From: Sorghum bicolor
Taxonomy: Eukaryota > Streptophyta > Magnoliopsida > Poales > Poaceae
Assembly (NCBI RefSeq): GCF_000003195.3
Contig: NW_018396409.1
Coordinates: 289,076 to 353,075 of the forward strand
Direction: 5' to 3'
Length of the DNA stretch: 64,000 nucleotides
This document shows positions 1-11,638 of this stretch, piece by piece (position 1 is the stretch's first letter; each line of letters opens with the position of its first letter). Below the pieces are notes generated by a model, which did no database searches, had not been told where the DNA came from, and worked only from the letters and a program-made list of their open reading frames with translations. Both the position numbers and the translations under genes were made by a program.

Positions 1-1048
1 TTATTCGTTGCAGCACTTTAAAAGGACCATCAGCTCTAGGCATCAATTTGGATTTTCTCTTGTGGGGAAATCTATCTTTTCGCAAATGCAACCAAACCAA
101 ATCCCTAGGTTCCAGAATCAATTGCTTTCTACCTTTATTTCCCAATTTCATACGAATCTGGTGGTACCCACTACGTAAATCAACTTTTGAAAACACAACA
201 GCACCACTCAGTTCATCTAGCATATCATCTAATCGTGGAATAGGGTGTCGATATTGAATGGTGATATTATTAATAGCTCTACAATCAACACACATACGCC
301 ATGTTCCATCTTTCTTAGGCACTAAAATTACTGGAACAGCACAAGGACTAAGAGATTCTCGAACATAACCTTTGTCTAGTAGTTCTTGCACTTGTCGCTG
401 AATTTCCTTTGTTTCCTCCGGGTTTGTCCTGTATGGTGCACGATTTGGCAAAACTGCTCCAGGAATAAGATCAATTTGGTGCTCAATCCCGCGTAGTGGA
501 GGCAGCCCCGCTGGTACCTCACTTGGAAACACATCAGAATACTCCTGCAAAACGTTAGCAACAGCAGGGGGCAAAGAACATTGCATATCCTCAATTGAAA
601 TCAAAGCATCCTTGCATATCAAAGCATAAGCAACAGAAGTGGATGCATTGAACTCATTAATATCTGATTTGGTAGCTATCATACAACGTCCTTTCAGTTT
701 TATCTCATCTTTGTTACCAATTACAGATTTATCATTTTTATTGCTCTTGCTCTTTGATTTAGTAGCCCTAGCAACATCAGTTTGCATAATAGTTTCAGGG
801 GACATAGGATGCAACACAATTTTGCGATCATGGTATAGAAAAGAATACTGATTTGATCTACCATGATGCATAGAATCTCTATCAAATTGCCAAGGTCTAC
901 CTAGCAGAATGTTACAAGCTTGCATAGGCACAACATCACATTCAACAATATCTTTGTAGGATCCGATGGAAAAATTAATTCTCACAAGTCTAGTTACCTT
1001 TGCCTTACCACTGTTGTTCAGCCATGGAGTAGTAGGGATGCGGGTGTG
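1..1048 (-). mobile_element. CRM-like Ty3/gypsy retrotransposon fragment, cut by window edge and assembly gap
   Basis: Minus-strand pol segment of a Ty3/gypsy chromovirus. It runs from the end of the protease region (near 1048) through the N-terminal half of reverse transcriptase, then jumps to the integrase C-terminus at about 140-150. The integrase tail has the [13 protein letters not shown] module found in CRM-type chromoviruses. Both ends are open: the left is cut by the window and the right by the N run, so LTRs and insertion site are unknown. It belongs to the same broad family as the array at 3656-13970 but retains a different part of pol. Confidence 0.8.
2..1048 (-). CDS. Partial pol reading frame: protease end - RT N-half fused in frame to integrase C-terminus
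   Basis: Reading from 1048 downwards, the frame stays open for all 349 codons up to the window edge. In order it holds a protease-like tail with the LLGRPWQFD motif (about 910-860), a linker, the RT entry region with [18 protein letters not shown] (about 320-265) and [12 protein letters not shown] (about 185-150), and then directly the integrase C-terminal module. The RT catalytic YxDD box, RNase H, and the integrase zinc finger and DDE core are all absent. The join is in frame, so the deletion made a fused frame rather than a broken one. Known for the family: CRM elements have non-autonomous deletion derivatives mobilised in trans. Inference: this is such a derivative. A start codon cannot be placed because the 5' part lies in the gap. 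Confidence 0.7.
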
Positions 1049-1148
1049 NNNNNNNNNNNNNNNNNNNNNNNNNNNNNNNNNNNNNNNNNNNNNNNNNNNN
1101 NNNNNNNNNNNNNNNNNNNNNNNNNNNNNNNNNNNNNNNNNNNNNNNN
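1049..1148. other. Assembly gap (100 N)
   Basis: Exactly 100 N characters, a common placeholder for a gap of unknown size. CRM-like sequence lies on the left and satellite on the right, so the element/satellite boundary is unresolved. Confidence 0.98.
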
Positions 1149-2943
1149 CTTCTATTGCGGTGCGTCCAATGGATTTCTTTGCATATGGTATGTTCCATGC
1201 AAACCGTGCACCTATCTTGCATCAAGATTAGCACTATCTCCAAACAGATCAAACCCAGCTTCCACAGGAGACTCTTCACCTAGGATTGTCATCGGGTGCT
1301 TCCATAATGGTTTTTGAGCTAATGGTGCATTATGAGCAAACCTTGCACCAATCTTGCACCTAAACTAACACTCTCTCCAAATAGATTGAAGCAAAATTCC
1401 ATATGACACACATGATTAAGCAGTTCTATCTGGTGCGACCAAATTGATTTCTTAAAATATTCTACGTTCCATGCAAATCATACACCTATCTTGCATCAAG
1501 ATAAGCACTATCTCGAAATAGACCGAACCGAGCTTTCACTTGAGCCTCTATACCTAGGAGTACCATCGGGAACTTCCACAACGATTTCTGAGCCTATGGT
1601 GCACTGGGCACAAACCATGCACCTATCTTGCACCGAAACTAATACTATGTCCAACTAGACTGAAGCGAGATTCCATATGATACACTTCATCTAGTAGTTC
1701 CATTGGGTGCATCTACAGTTCCATCAGGTGTATCCAAATTGATTTCTGAGCATATGGTATGTTCCATGCAAACCATGCACCTATCTTGCATTAATATTAG
1801 AACTATCTCCAAACAGACAGAACCAAGATTCCACATGAGCCTCTTCACCAAGGAGTACCATCGCGTGCGTCCAAAATAGTTTCTTAGCCTATGGTGTATT
1901 AGGCACAAACCGTGTACCTATCTTGCACCGAAACTAACACTATCTCCAAAGAGACCAAAGTGAGATTCTATATGACACACGTCATCTAGGAGTTCTATTG
2001 GGTGCTTCCAAGTATATTTCGAAGCATATGGTACGTTCGATGCAATTCGTGCACCTATCTTGCATCAAAATTAGCACTATCTCCAACAAAGCAAACTGAG
2101 CTTCCACTTGAGCCCCTTTACCCACGAGTATCATCAGGTTCATCCAAAATGGTTTCTTAGCCTACGATGCAGTACTCACAAACTGTGTACCTATCTTGCA
2201 CCAAAACAAACTCTGTCTCTAAACAGACCAAAGCGAGATTCCATATGACACATGTCATCTAGGAGTTCTATTGGGGTGCGTCCAAATGGATTTCTTAGCA
2301 TATGGTATGTTCCTTGCAAACCGTGCACCTATCTTGCATCAAGATTAGCACTATCTCTAACCAGATCGAACCGACCTTCCACTTGAGCCTCTTCACCTAG
2401 GATTATCATCGGGAGCTTCCATAATGGTTTCTGTGCCTATGGTGCATTATGCGCAAACCATGCACTAATCTTGCACCTAAACTAACACTCTCTCCAAACA
2501 GATTGAAGCAAAATTCCATATGACACACATGATCTAGGAGTTCTATCAGGCGTGTCCAAATTGATTTCCGATAATATGGTATGTTCCATGCAAATCATAC
2601 ACCTATCTTGCATCAAGATTAGCACTATCTCCAAATAGACCGAACCGAGCTTTCACTTGAGCCTCTATACCTAGGAGTACCATCGGGAACTTCCACAACG
2701 ATTTCTGAGCCTATGGTGCACTGGGCACAAACCATGCAACTATCATGCACCAAAACTAATACTATGTCCAACTAGACTGAAGCGAGATTCCATATGATAC
2801 ACTTCATCTAGTAGTTCCATTGGGTGCATCTACAGTTCCATCGGGTGTATCCAAATTGATTTCTGAGCATATGGTTTGTTCCATGCAAACCATGCACCTA
2901 TCTTGCATCAATATTAGAACTATCTCCAAACAGACAGAACCAA
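1149..2943 (+). repeat. Centromeric-type satellite, ~137-bp monomers (block 1)
   Basis: About 13 tandem monomers of roughly 137 bp. Two monomer types alternate without exception here: one carries TTGCATCAAGATTAG and the other TTGCACC(G/T)AAACTAA, near 1213, 1353, 1491, 1627, 1785, 1922, 2058, 2198, 2332, 2469, 2608, 2753 and 2901. The period and the GATCTAGGAGTTCTATCGGG motif fit, from memory, the sorghum/sugarcane centromeric satellite. The block ends where Tat element A is inserted. Short open frames here, such as those on the minus strand near 1687-1908 and 2804-3019, are satellite translations and not genes. Confidence 0.9.
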
Positions 2944-3655
2944 TGTCGAGGATATCAGTAAGGGGTATCCCAACTGATGTACATAACGAGATCATCCGTA
3001 CGAAAGTTGAGATCCCCAACTCGACGCTCTACACAATCACGCGTATAATCATCGACGACCCCAGCATCGAAGACGGAAAAGGGCGTCGAGCGAATCAAGC
3101 AGGGCTCGAGCGCCAACTACCGTCGAATACGGAAACGAGCTTGAGCGAGTCGGCGAGCATCGAGCGCAAGGGCGCCGCCCGCCGTCTGACACACGCGCGG
3201 GAGCCAGAGCATTTAATGCACCTGTCGCATCCCCACCTAACACGCCAGTCACGGGAAGCGTGATAGGGAACAGGCACCCGTCTCGTCATTCTTTTTGCAG
3301 CCTTCCCCACCAAGCGACCCAGAGCGTGTCAGGACGTAGGAAGCAGGGACGGAACGTCTAGTCAGGACCCCCTCGAGACGCCAAAAGTCAATACTCTGGA
3401 TAGCAAGGCGCTACGGGGCGTCCGACCCTCGACCGGACATGTTTCCTTCCCGAAGAAGGGTTGGGCGTCGACTGACGGCAATGCCACCACTCTGACGTAT
3501 CAGCCGCCATGACGTACAAGCGTGCAACGGACAAAACGGCCCAAGACGGCGTACAGAGCGGGATCTGAGGGCACGCGTAATCATCATCAAGCTACCAGGA
3601 CGGGACGGCTCGAGACCACGCCGGTACGGAGGCCTCGAGTAGGTCAGCGCGCCAG
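2944..3655 (+). repeat. 5' LTR of Tat element A, left part
   Basis: Matches the left part of the LTRs of elements B and C: starts TGTCGAGG and contains the TTTTTGCAGCCTTCCCCACC segment. It ends in GCCAG (3651-3655), the target duplication of the CRM-like insertion. Without the insertion the LTR would be about 1,042 bp, against 1,045-1,047 bp in B and C. Confidence 0.85.
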
Positions 3656-4728
3656 TGATGTGAACCCACTAGGGTTTTCGCCTGATCTTTCGATGAGAGG
3701 CGCTGGATAACTCGATTAGTGAATGGAGATGACGTTCACGGCCTGACTACAGCCTTCTAAGGCCACGCCTTAGCAACCGATACACCGCCTCCAATGGCTG
3801 TCACGATCTTGTGGAGCGCAACACCCGGCCACTAGGGCACTCGTCCTGCAAGCAATCGAAGAACCAGCAAGAACAAGTAGAACAAGTACTAAATTACTAG
3901 ATGTAAATGAAGGTTTCAAACTTAATCTCTAATGAAGTGGGGTTTCGAAAACAAGAAGACGGACGGCTGGATCAGCACGCGCGTTTACAAGCAAGTAGCG
4001 AAGGCTAAACTTTATCTAATCAAAACCCAGTTGTTCATGGCGGCTCTAGATATAAATAAATAGATGGGAGGACGACCAAAGAGGTGCTAGAGTCGTCCTC
4101 CAACCCTAGGACACGTCCCTAATGGACTCAACTTGATACATGGGCCATTGGTCCAAAATAGGGTGACGCAGCACCAAAATAGAAAAAGGTGTGGCACAAA
4201 AACAAGGACTGCGCCCGACTCATAAGCTGCATAGATATGTGGTTGGACCCATTGGAAAGTAGACTTCATGAGCTTTCCAACAAGTATAGGAATGTCCCAG
4301 TTGGAGTCCATATGACGCCGTGGTGATCCATACAAGTTAGAGTTATTTTCCAGTCCGAATCCAACTCCCAAAACGTGTTGGGTTTGGACTCTTTGTGTCC
4401 TTGCTTTAGAAGCGACGTGGTAACTTGATAGAGGATGTTGTGGAGGCTTGGACCTGATCTCCAATCACCTTTGTTAAGTTATCACTCTTCCCATATGCAA
4501 TCAGCCCTTGAAGTTGGTGTTGCCTCAAATTCCGAATGCAGTTGAACCTTCCCTTGCTGATCTTGTCCATTATTCCTGAGCAACACGAAAGTGCACGTGT
4601 CTCCATTGTCTAAATATGTTTGACAAGAGTTTAAAACTGAACTTACTTGAAGGTTGAGTTGACGGGCACGAGCATGAGTAAGAGGACCAACTGGTGTAGG
4701 TATATCGATGGTGTTGATGTCCTCATCA
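3656..4728 (-). repeat. CRM-like LTR 1
   Basis: In element sense it starts TGATGAGGACATC and ends TTCACATCA. On the element's 5' side it is preceded by the purine-rich CCAAGAAAGGGAGGA tract (4729-4743). The truncated pol frame continues into this LTR to 4482, a layout known for CRM elements. Confidence 0.88.
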
Positions 4729-5579
4729 TCCTCCCTTTCTTGGATTTGAGTCGTCCTCGACTCAAGCTCATGTTCCTCACCCAAATATGGTTTCAAATCA
4801 GCAAGTATGTCCTCCGTCTTCTTTGCTCCAAAATGTCCCATCAAACCTCCTCCATGAGCTTCCTGTAACAACAACAAACGAACAGAGCTAGCTGGAATGC
4901 ATAGCTTGTTAGCTCTAAACACAAACCCATCACTAACGATGAATTTGTTCCATCCTTTTCCATCTTTACAACGCAGCAACACTTCATTAAAATCAGCATC
5001 ATGAACATATTGGTCTTTGATCGTTTCTAATCCAAAAATCTTGTAATCAAGTTGATTTAGCAAAGTATATCTCCTTGACAAAGCATCAGCAATGATATTC
5101 TCCTTCCCTTTCTTGTGCTTAATAACATAAGGAAAGGATTCAATAAATTCTACCCACTTAGCATGTCTGCGATTTAGTTTTCCTTGACTACGAATATGTT
5201 TTAAAGATTCATGATCAGAATGAATAACAAACTCTTTGGGCCACAAATAATGTTGCCATGTTTCTAAAGTTCGGACAAGAGCATACAATTCTTTATCATA
5301 AGTTGAATAGTTCAGAACAGGCCCACTCAATTTCTCACTAAAATATGCAACAGGTTTACCCTCTTGTAGCAAAACACCTCCCAAACCAATCCCACTAGCA
5401 TCACACTCAAGCTCAAAAGTCTTATTAAAATCAGGAAGCTGTAGGAGAGGTGCATGTGATAACTTATCTTTTAACATGTTGAAGGAATTCTCTTGTACTT
5501 TGCTCCACACAAAAGGCACTCCCTTCTTTGTAAGCTCATTCAATGGTGCAGCAATGGTCCAACTGCCCAAGCTTGTCAT
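4482..5579 (-). pseudogene. Truncated CRM-like pol, copy 1: RT end - RNase H - integrase zinc finger - C-terminal motif
   Basis: A 365-codon open frame. It starts in the RT thumb/connection ([13 protein letters not shown]), runs through RNase H ([16 protein letters not shown], about residues 50-170; [18 protein letters not shown]) and reaches an integrase H2C2-like zinc finger ([15 protein letters not shown], about residue 240). It then jumps to the integrase C-terminus ([19 protein letters not shown]). The RT catalytic core and integrase DDE core are deleted. The C-terminal [15 protein letters not shown] segment fits the CR motif of CRM elements and is encoded inside the LTR. It can supply neither reverse transcription nor integration. 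The frame is intact in all three copies, most simply because the copies are recent. Confidence 0.8.
4729..4743 (-). other. Polypurine tract of CRM-like unit 1
   Basis: CCAAGAAAGGGAGGA on the minus strand directly abuts the LTR start TGATGAGG. It fits the plus-strand priming site and fixes the element orientation. Equivalent tracts abut LTR2 (from 7760) and LTR3 (from 10788). Confidence 0.75.
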
Positions 5580-5703
5580 TCGTCACCTTCAAGTCGTCAT
5601 CAAGTCCCTCTGTGTGTAGCTTCACTTGCCTTTCAAAATGTTGTATGATGCCCTTAGTGCGAGGTGACTGTGGAATTTTGTTGGTATCCTCTGTCTCTGA
5701 CAT
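5536..5703 (-). pseudogene. gag N-terminal remnant, copy 1
   Basis: A 55-codon frame from ATG at 5703 (begins MSETEDTNKIPQSP), downstream of the leader. After about 45 codons the sequence joins the RT-thumb segment in a different frame and stops at 5536. I read it as the gag start left by a large gag-to-RT deletion; it overlaps the pol remnant in another frame. Equivalent remnants lie at 8567-8734 and 11595-11762. Confidence 0.55.
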
Positions 5704-6685
5704 GGTTTAAAAAACACACAGTGGAAACAAGAAAAATAGGTGAAGAAATAAAAACCCTACAGCTATTAGGATGTGGCTACTGTAAGACGCTGTCTATCAA
5801 CCTGTCTAACAAGTTCTTACCAATTCTTACCTTGCTCAACAGGAGGGATTGGCTACCAACAAATCCACAGCAATAGACGAAGTGTATCGGTGCCGCAGCA
5901 ACAAAACCTATCAAGCTGTAGAATATGTGGAGCTATAGGTGGGCTGAAACAAGGATCGAACTAGCACCACGTTAGTTATAAAAAGCAAGTTGAATAAACG
6001 CTCAACGGTGGTACTGTGCTGGTCCTAGCCTAGACCGTGCTAGAGACGCGAGCCTGAACACAAAGGGAAAACACAGCACACCACTAGAAACAAAATGAGC
6101 AGCCCTACTGGAAACAAAAGGAACAACAATCCCCTTTTTTTATTTTTTTTATTTTTTCTTTCTTTCTTTCTTTCTTTTTCTTTATTTTTTTTTCTCTTTT
6201 CTTTTTTTTGGGGAACCTCAAAACCTGATTATATAAACAAAATAGTACAAAATATCACTTCACCACTCTCACTCTCTCACTAGAGTAAGGCTGAACCTCA
6301 AAATTCAATATATCTAGCACAAGTATGAAGTGCTATCTTTCCTTTTGGATCACGTTGATGGAAACACAGAATAGACCAACAAGTGGCTGCACCTATTATC
6401 AAGATCTACTCAAATTCCAACCCACAATAGATTGGACGCAGTTGTGACTAGATGGTGACAAGAACTCAAAACTCTAAAGGACTAAACTAAAACCAGCACT
6501 GGACACGACCGAAGCAAACACTCATTCAACTAGCCCTAACTAAGTAGTACTAGCCACGGCAGAAAGGATTTATAGGATTATGGAAAAGTAATCTGCTATA
6601 TTTTTTGGCTTTTTTTTTACTATAGGAAAAACAAACACGAAGAATTGGAAATCTCTCACCGATAAACCTTGCTCTGATTACCAAC
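5704..6685 (-). other. 5' leader of CRM-like unit 1, including PBS
   Basis: Untranslated leader between PBS and gag start. It contains a long polypyrimidine tract on the plus strand (about 6131-6215, TTTC repeats) and a segment around 6010-6060 also found in element D (25200-25270), showing common family origin. The PBS lies at 6667-6683 on the minus strand: TGGTAATCAGAGCAAGG, like the initiator-Met tRNA PBS but with an extra A. No gene is seen. Confidence 0.7.
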
Positions 6686-7759
6686 TGATGTGAACCCACT
6701 AGGGTTTTTGCCTGATCTTTCGATGAGAGGCGCTGGATAACTCGATTAGTGAATGGAGATGACGTTCACGGCCCGACTACAGCCTTCTAAGGCCGCGCCT
6801 TAGCAACCGATACACTGCCTCCAATGGCTGTCACGGTCTTGTGGAGCGCAACACCCGGCCACTAGGGCACTCGTCCTGCAAGCAATCGAAGAACCAGCAA
6901 GAACAAGTAGAACAAGTACTAAATTACTAGATGTAAATGAAGGTTTCAAACTCAATCTCTAATGAAGTGGGGTTTCGAAAACAAGAAGACGGGCGGCTGG
7001 ATCAGCACGCGCGTTTACAAGCAAGTAGCGAAGGCTAAACTTTATCTAATCAAAACCCAGTTGTTCATGGCGGCTCTAGATGTAAATAAATAGATGGGAG
7101 GACGACCAAAGGGGTGCTAGAGTCGTCCTCCAACCCTAGGACACGTCCCTAATGGACTCAACTTGATACATGGGCCATTGGTCCAAAATAGAGTGACGCA
7201 GCACCAAAACAGAAAAACGTGTCGGCACAAAAACAAGGACTGCGCCCGACTCATAAGCTGCATAGATATGTGGTTGGACCCATTGGAAAGTAGACTTCAT
7301 GAGCTTTCCAACAAGTATAGGAACGTCCCAGTTGGAGTCCATATGACGCCGTGGTGATCCATACAAGTTAGAGTTATTTTCCAGTCCGAATCCAACTCCC
7401 AAAACGTGTTGGGTTTGAACTCTTTGTTTCCTTGCTTTAGAAGCGACGTGGTAACTTGATAGAGGATGTTGTGGAGGCTTGGACCTGATCTCCAATCACC
7501 TTTCTTAAGTTATCACTCTTCCCATATGCAATCAGCCCTTGAAGTTGGTGTTGCCTCAAATTTCGAATGCAGTTGAACCTTCCCTTGCTGATCTTGTCCA
7601 TTATTCCTAAGCAACACGAAAGTGCACGTGTCTCCATTGTCTAAATATGATTGACAAGAGTTTAAAACTGAACTTACTTGAAGGTTGAGTTGACGGGCAC
7701 GAGCATGAGTAAGAGGACCAACTGGTGTAGGTATATCGATGGTGTTGATGTCCTCATCA
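6686..7759 (-). repeat. CRM-like LTR 2
   Basis: Near-identical to LTR1. It acts as the 5' LTR of unit 1 and the 3' LTR of unit 2, since only one LTR lies between adjacent internal regions. Confidence 0.88.
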
Positions 7760-8610
7760 TCCTCCCTTTCTTGGATTTGAGTCGTCCTCGACTCAAGCTC
7801 ATGTTCCTCACCCAAATATGGTTTCAAATCAGCAAGTATGTCCTCCGTCTTCTTTGCTCCAAAATGTCCCATCAAACCTCCTCCATGAGCTTCCTGTAAC
7901 AACAACAAACGAACAGAGCTAGCTGGAATGCATAGCTTGTTAGCTCTAAACACAAACCCATCACTAACGATGAATTTGTTCCATCCTTTTCCATCTTTAC
8001 AACGCAGCAACACTTCATTAAAATCAGCATCATGAACATATTGGTCTTTGATCGTTTCTAATCCAAAAATCTTGTAATCAAGTTGATTTAGCAAAGTATA
8101 TCTCCTTGACAAAGCATCAGCAATGATATTCTCCTTCCCTTTCTTGTGCTTAATAACATAAGGAAAGGATTCAATAAATTCTACCCACTTAGCATGTCTG
8201 CGATTTAGTTTTCCTTGACTACGAATATGTTTTAAAGATTCATGATCAGAATGAATAACAAACTCTTTGGGCCACAAATAATGTTGCCATGTTTCTAAAG
8301 TTCGGACAAGAGCATACAATTCTTTATCATAAGTTGAATAGTTCAGAACAGGCCCACTCAATTTCTCACTAAAATATGCAACAGGTTTACCCTCTTGTAG
8401 CAAAACACCTCCCAAACCAATCCCACTAGCATCACACTCAAGCTCAAAAGTCTTATTAAAATCAGGAAGCTGTAGGAGAGGTGCATGTGATAACTTATCT
8501 TTTAACATGTTGAAGGAATTCTCTTGTACTTTGCTCCACACAAAAGGCACTCCCTTCTTTGTAAGCTCATTCAATGGTGCAGCAATGGTCCAACTGCCCA
8601 AGCTTGTCAT
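7513..8610 (-). pseudogene. Truncated CRM-like pol, copy 2
   Basis: Same 365-codon frame, deletion joins and LTR overlap as the copy at 4482-5579, with only a few residue changes near the C-terminus. RNase H appears complete; the RT catalytic core and integrase core are missing. Confidence 0.8.
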
Positions 8611-9714
8611 TCGTCACCTTCAAGTCGTCAGCAAGTCCCTCTGTGTGTAGCTTCACTTGCCTTTCAAAATGTTGTATGATGCCCTTAGTGCGAGGTGACT
8701 GTGGAATTTTGTTGGTATCCTCTGTCTCTGACATGGTTTAAAAAACACACAGTGGAAACAAGAAAAATAGGTGAAGAAATAAAAACCCTACAGCTATTAG
8801 GATGTGGCTACTGTAAGACGCTGTCTATCAACCTGTCTAACAAGTTCTTACCAATTCTTACCTTGCTCAACAGGAGGGATTGGCTACCAACAAATCCACA
8901 GCAATAGACGAAGTGTATCGGTGCCGCAGCAACAAAACCTATCAAGCTGTAGAATATGTGGAGCTATAGGTGGGCTGAAACAAGGATCGAACTAGCACCA
9001 CGTTAGTTATAAAAAGCAAGTTGAATAAACGCTCAACGGTGGTACTGTGCTGGTCCTAGCCTAGACCGTGCTAGAGACGCGAGCCTGAACACAAAGGGAA
9101 AACACAGCACACCACTAGAAACAAAATGAGCAGCCCTACTGGAAACAAAAGGAACAACAATCCCCTTTTTTATTTTTTTTATTTTTTCTTTCTTTCTTTC
9201 TTTCTTTTTCTTTATTTTTTTTCTCTTTTCTTTTTTTTGGGGAACCTCAAAACCTGATTATATAAACAAAATAGTACAAAATATCACTTCACCACTCTCA
9301 CTCTCTCACTAGAGTAAGGCTGAACCTCAAAATTCAATATATCTAGCACAAGTATGAAGTGCTATCTTTCCTTTTGGATCACGTTGATGGAAACACAGAA
9401 TAGACCAACAAGTGGCTGCACCTATTATCAAGATCTACTCAAATTCCAACCCACAATAGATTGGATGCAGTTGTGACTAGATGGTGACAAGAACTCAAAA
9501 CTCTAAAGGACTAAACTAAAACCAGCACTGGACACGACCGAAGCAAACACTCATTCAACTAGACCTAACTAAGTAGTACTAGCCACGGCACAAAGGATTT
9601 ATAGGATTATGGAAAACTAATCTGCTATATTTTTTGGCTTTTTTTGGACTATAGGAAAAACAAACACGAAGAATTGGAAATCTCTCACCGATAAACCTTG
9701 CTCTGATTACCAAC
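7760..9714 (-). other. CRM-like internal region 2 (PPT, pol and gag remnants, leader, PBS)
   Basis: Carries the same deletions as internal region 1. The gag remnant is at 8567-8734, the polypyrimidine leader tract at about 9162-9238 and the PBS at 9696-9712. Shared breakpoints show that the deletions came before the tandem amplification. Confidence 0.82.
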
Positions 9715-10787
9715 TGATGTGAACCCACTAGGGTTTTCGCCTGATCTTTCGATGAGAGGCGCTGGATAACTCGATTAGTGAATGGAGATGACATTCACGG
9801 CCCGACTACAGCCTTCTAAGGCCGCGCCTTAGCAACCGATACACCGCCTCCAATGGCTGTCACGATCTTGTGGAGCGCAACACCCGGCCACTAGGGCACT
9901 CGTCCTGCAAGCAATCGAAGAACCAGCAAGAACAAGTAGAACAAGTACTAAATTACTAGATGTAAATGAAGGTTTCAAACTCAATCTCTAATGAAGTGGG
10001 GTTTCGAAAACAAGAAGACGGGCGGCTGGATCAGCACGCGCGTTTACAAGCAAGTAGCGAAGGCTAAACTTTATCTAATCAAAACCCAGTTGTTCATGGC
10101 GGCTCTAGATGTAAATAAATAGATGGGAGGACGACCAAAGGGGTGCTAGAGTCGTCCTCCAACCCTAGGACACGTCCCTAATGGACTCAACTTGATACAT
10201 GGGCCATTGGTCCAAAATAGAGTGACGCAGCACCAAAACAGAAAAACATGTCGGCACAAAAACAAGGACTGCGCCCGACTCATAAGCTGCATAGATATGT
10301 GGTTGGACCCATTGGAAAGTAGACTTCATGAGCTTTCCAACAAGTATAGGAACGTCCCAGTTGGAGTCATATGACGCCGTGGTGATCCATACAAGTTAGA
10401 GTTATTTTCCAGTCCGAATCCAACTCCCAAAACGTGTTGGGTTTGAACTCTTTGTTTCCTTGCTTTAGAAGCGACGTGGTAACTTGATAGAGGATGTTGT
10501 GGAGGCTTGGACCTGATCTCCAATCACCTTTCTTAAGTTATCACTCTTCCCATATGCAATCAGCCCTTGAAGTTGGTGTTGCCTCAAATTCCGAATGCAG
10601 TTGAACCTTCCCTTGCTGATCTTGTCCATTATTCCTGAGCAACACGTAAGTGCACGTGTCTCCATTGTCTAAATATGATTGACAAGAGTTTAAAACTGAA
10701 CTTACTTGAAGGTTGAGTTGACGGGCACGAGCATGAGTAAGAGGACCAACTGGTGTAGGTATATCGATGGTGTTGATGTCCTCATCA
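9715..10787 (-). repeat. CRM-like LTR 3
   Basis: Near-identical to the other LTRs, with a one-base deletion near 10369 (GGAGTCATATG instead of GGAGTCCATATG). Confidence 0.87.
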
Positions 10788-11638
10788 TCCTCCCTTTCTT
10801 GGATTTGAGTCGTCCTCAACTCAAGCTCATGTTCCTCACCCAAATATGGTTTCAAATCAGCAAGTATGTCCTCCGTCTTCTTTGCTCCAAAATGTCCCAT
10901 CAAACCTCCTCCATGAGCTTCCTGTAACAACAACAAACGAACAGAGCTAGCTGGAATGCATAGCTTGTTAGCTCTAAACACAAACCCATCACTAACGATG
11001 AATTTGTTCCATCCTTTTCCATCTTTACAACGCAGCAACACTTCATTAAAATCAGCATCATGAACATATTGGTCTTTGATCGTTTCTAATCCAAAAATCT
11101 TGTAATCAAGTTGATTTAGCAAAGTATATCTCCTTGACAAAGCATCAGCAATGATATTCTCCTTCCCTTTCTTGTGCTTAATAACATAAGGAAAGGATTC
11201 AATAAATTCTACCCACTTAGCATGTCTGCGATTTAGTTTTCCTTGACTACGAATATGTTTTAAAGATTCATGATCAGAATGAATAACAAACTCTTTGGGC
11301 CACAAATAATGTTGCCATGTTTCTAAAGTTCGGACAAGAGCATACAATTCTTTATCATAAGTTGAATAGTTCAGAACAGGCCCACTCAATTTCTCACTAA
11401 AATATGCAACAGGTTTACCCTCTTGTAGCAAAACACCTCCCAAACCAATCCCACTAGCATCACACTCAAGCTCAAAATTCTTATTAAAATCAGGAAGCTG
11501 TAGGAGAGGTGCATGTGATAACTTATCTTTTAACATGTTGAAGGAATTCTCTTGTACTTTGCTCCACACAAAAGGCACTCCCTTCTTTGTAAGCTCATTC
11601 AATGGTGCAGCAATGGTCCAACTGCCCAAGCTTGTCAT
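10541..11638 (-). pseudogene. Truncated CRM-like pol, copy 3
   Basis: Third copy of the 365-codon pol remnant with the same joins. It has isolated substitutions (for example N for T just before FELECDAS, and L for S in the ESRTTQ segment). Its gag remnant is at 11595-11762. Confidence 0.8.

Noticed and set aside
920..1283. Plus-strand open frames through the N run
   Set aside because: They exist only because N codons are read as unknown residues; the real frame here is the minus-strand pol.
2820..3263. 147-codon plus-strand frame spanning satellite and LTR
   Set aside because: It crosses the insertion boundary at 2944 of Tat element A, so it is a chance join of satellite and LTR.
6095..6283. 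Short frame rich in Phe/Leu/Ser that looks like a membrane segment
   Set aside because: It is the translation of the polypyrimidine tract in the CRM-like leader, on the wrong strand for the element.
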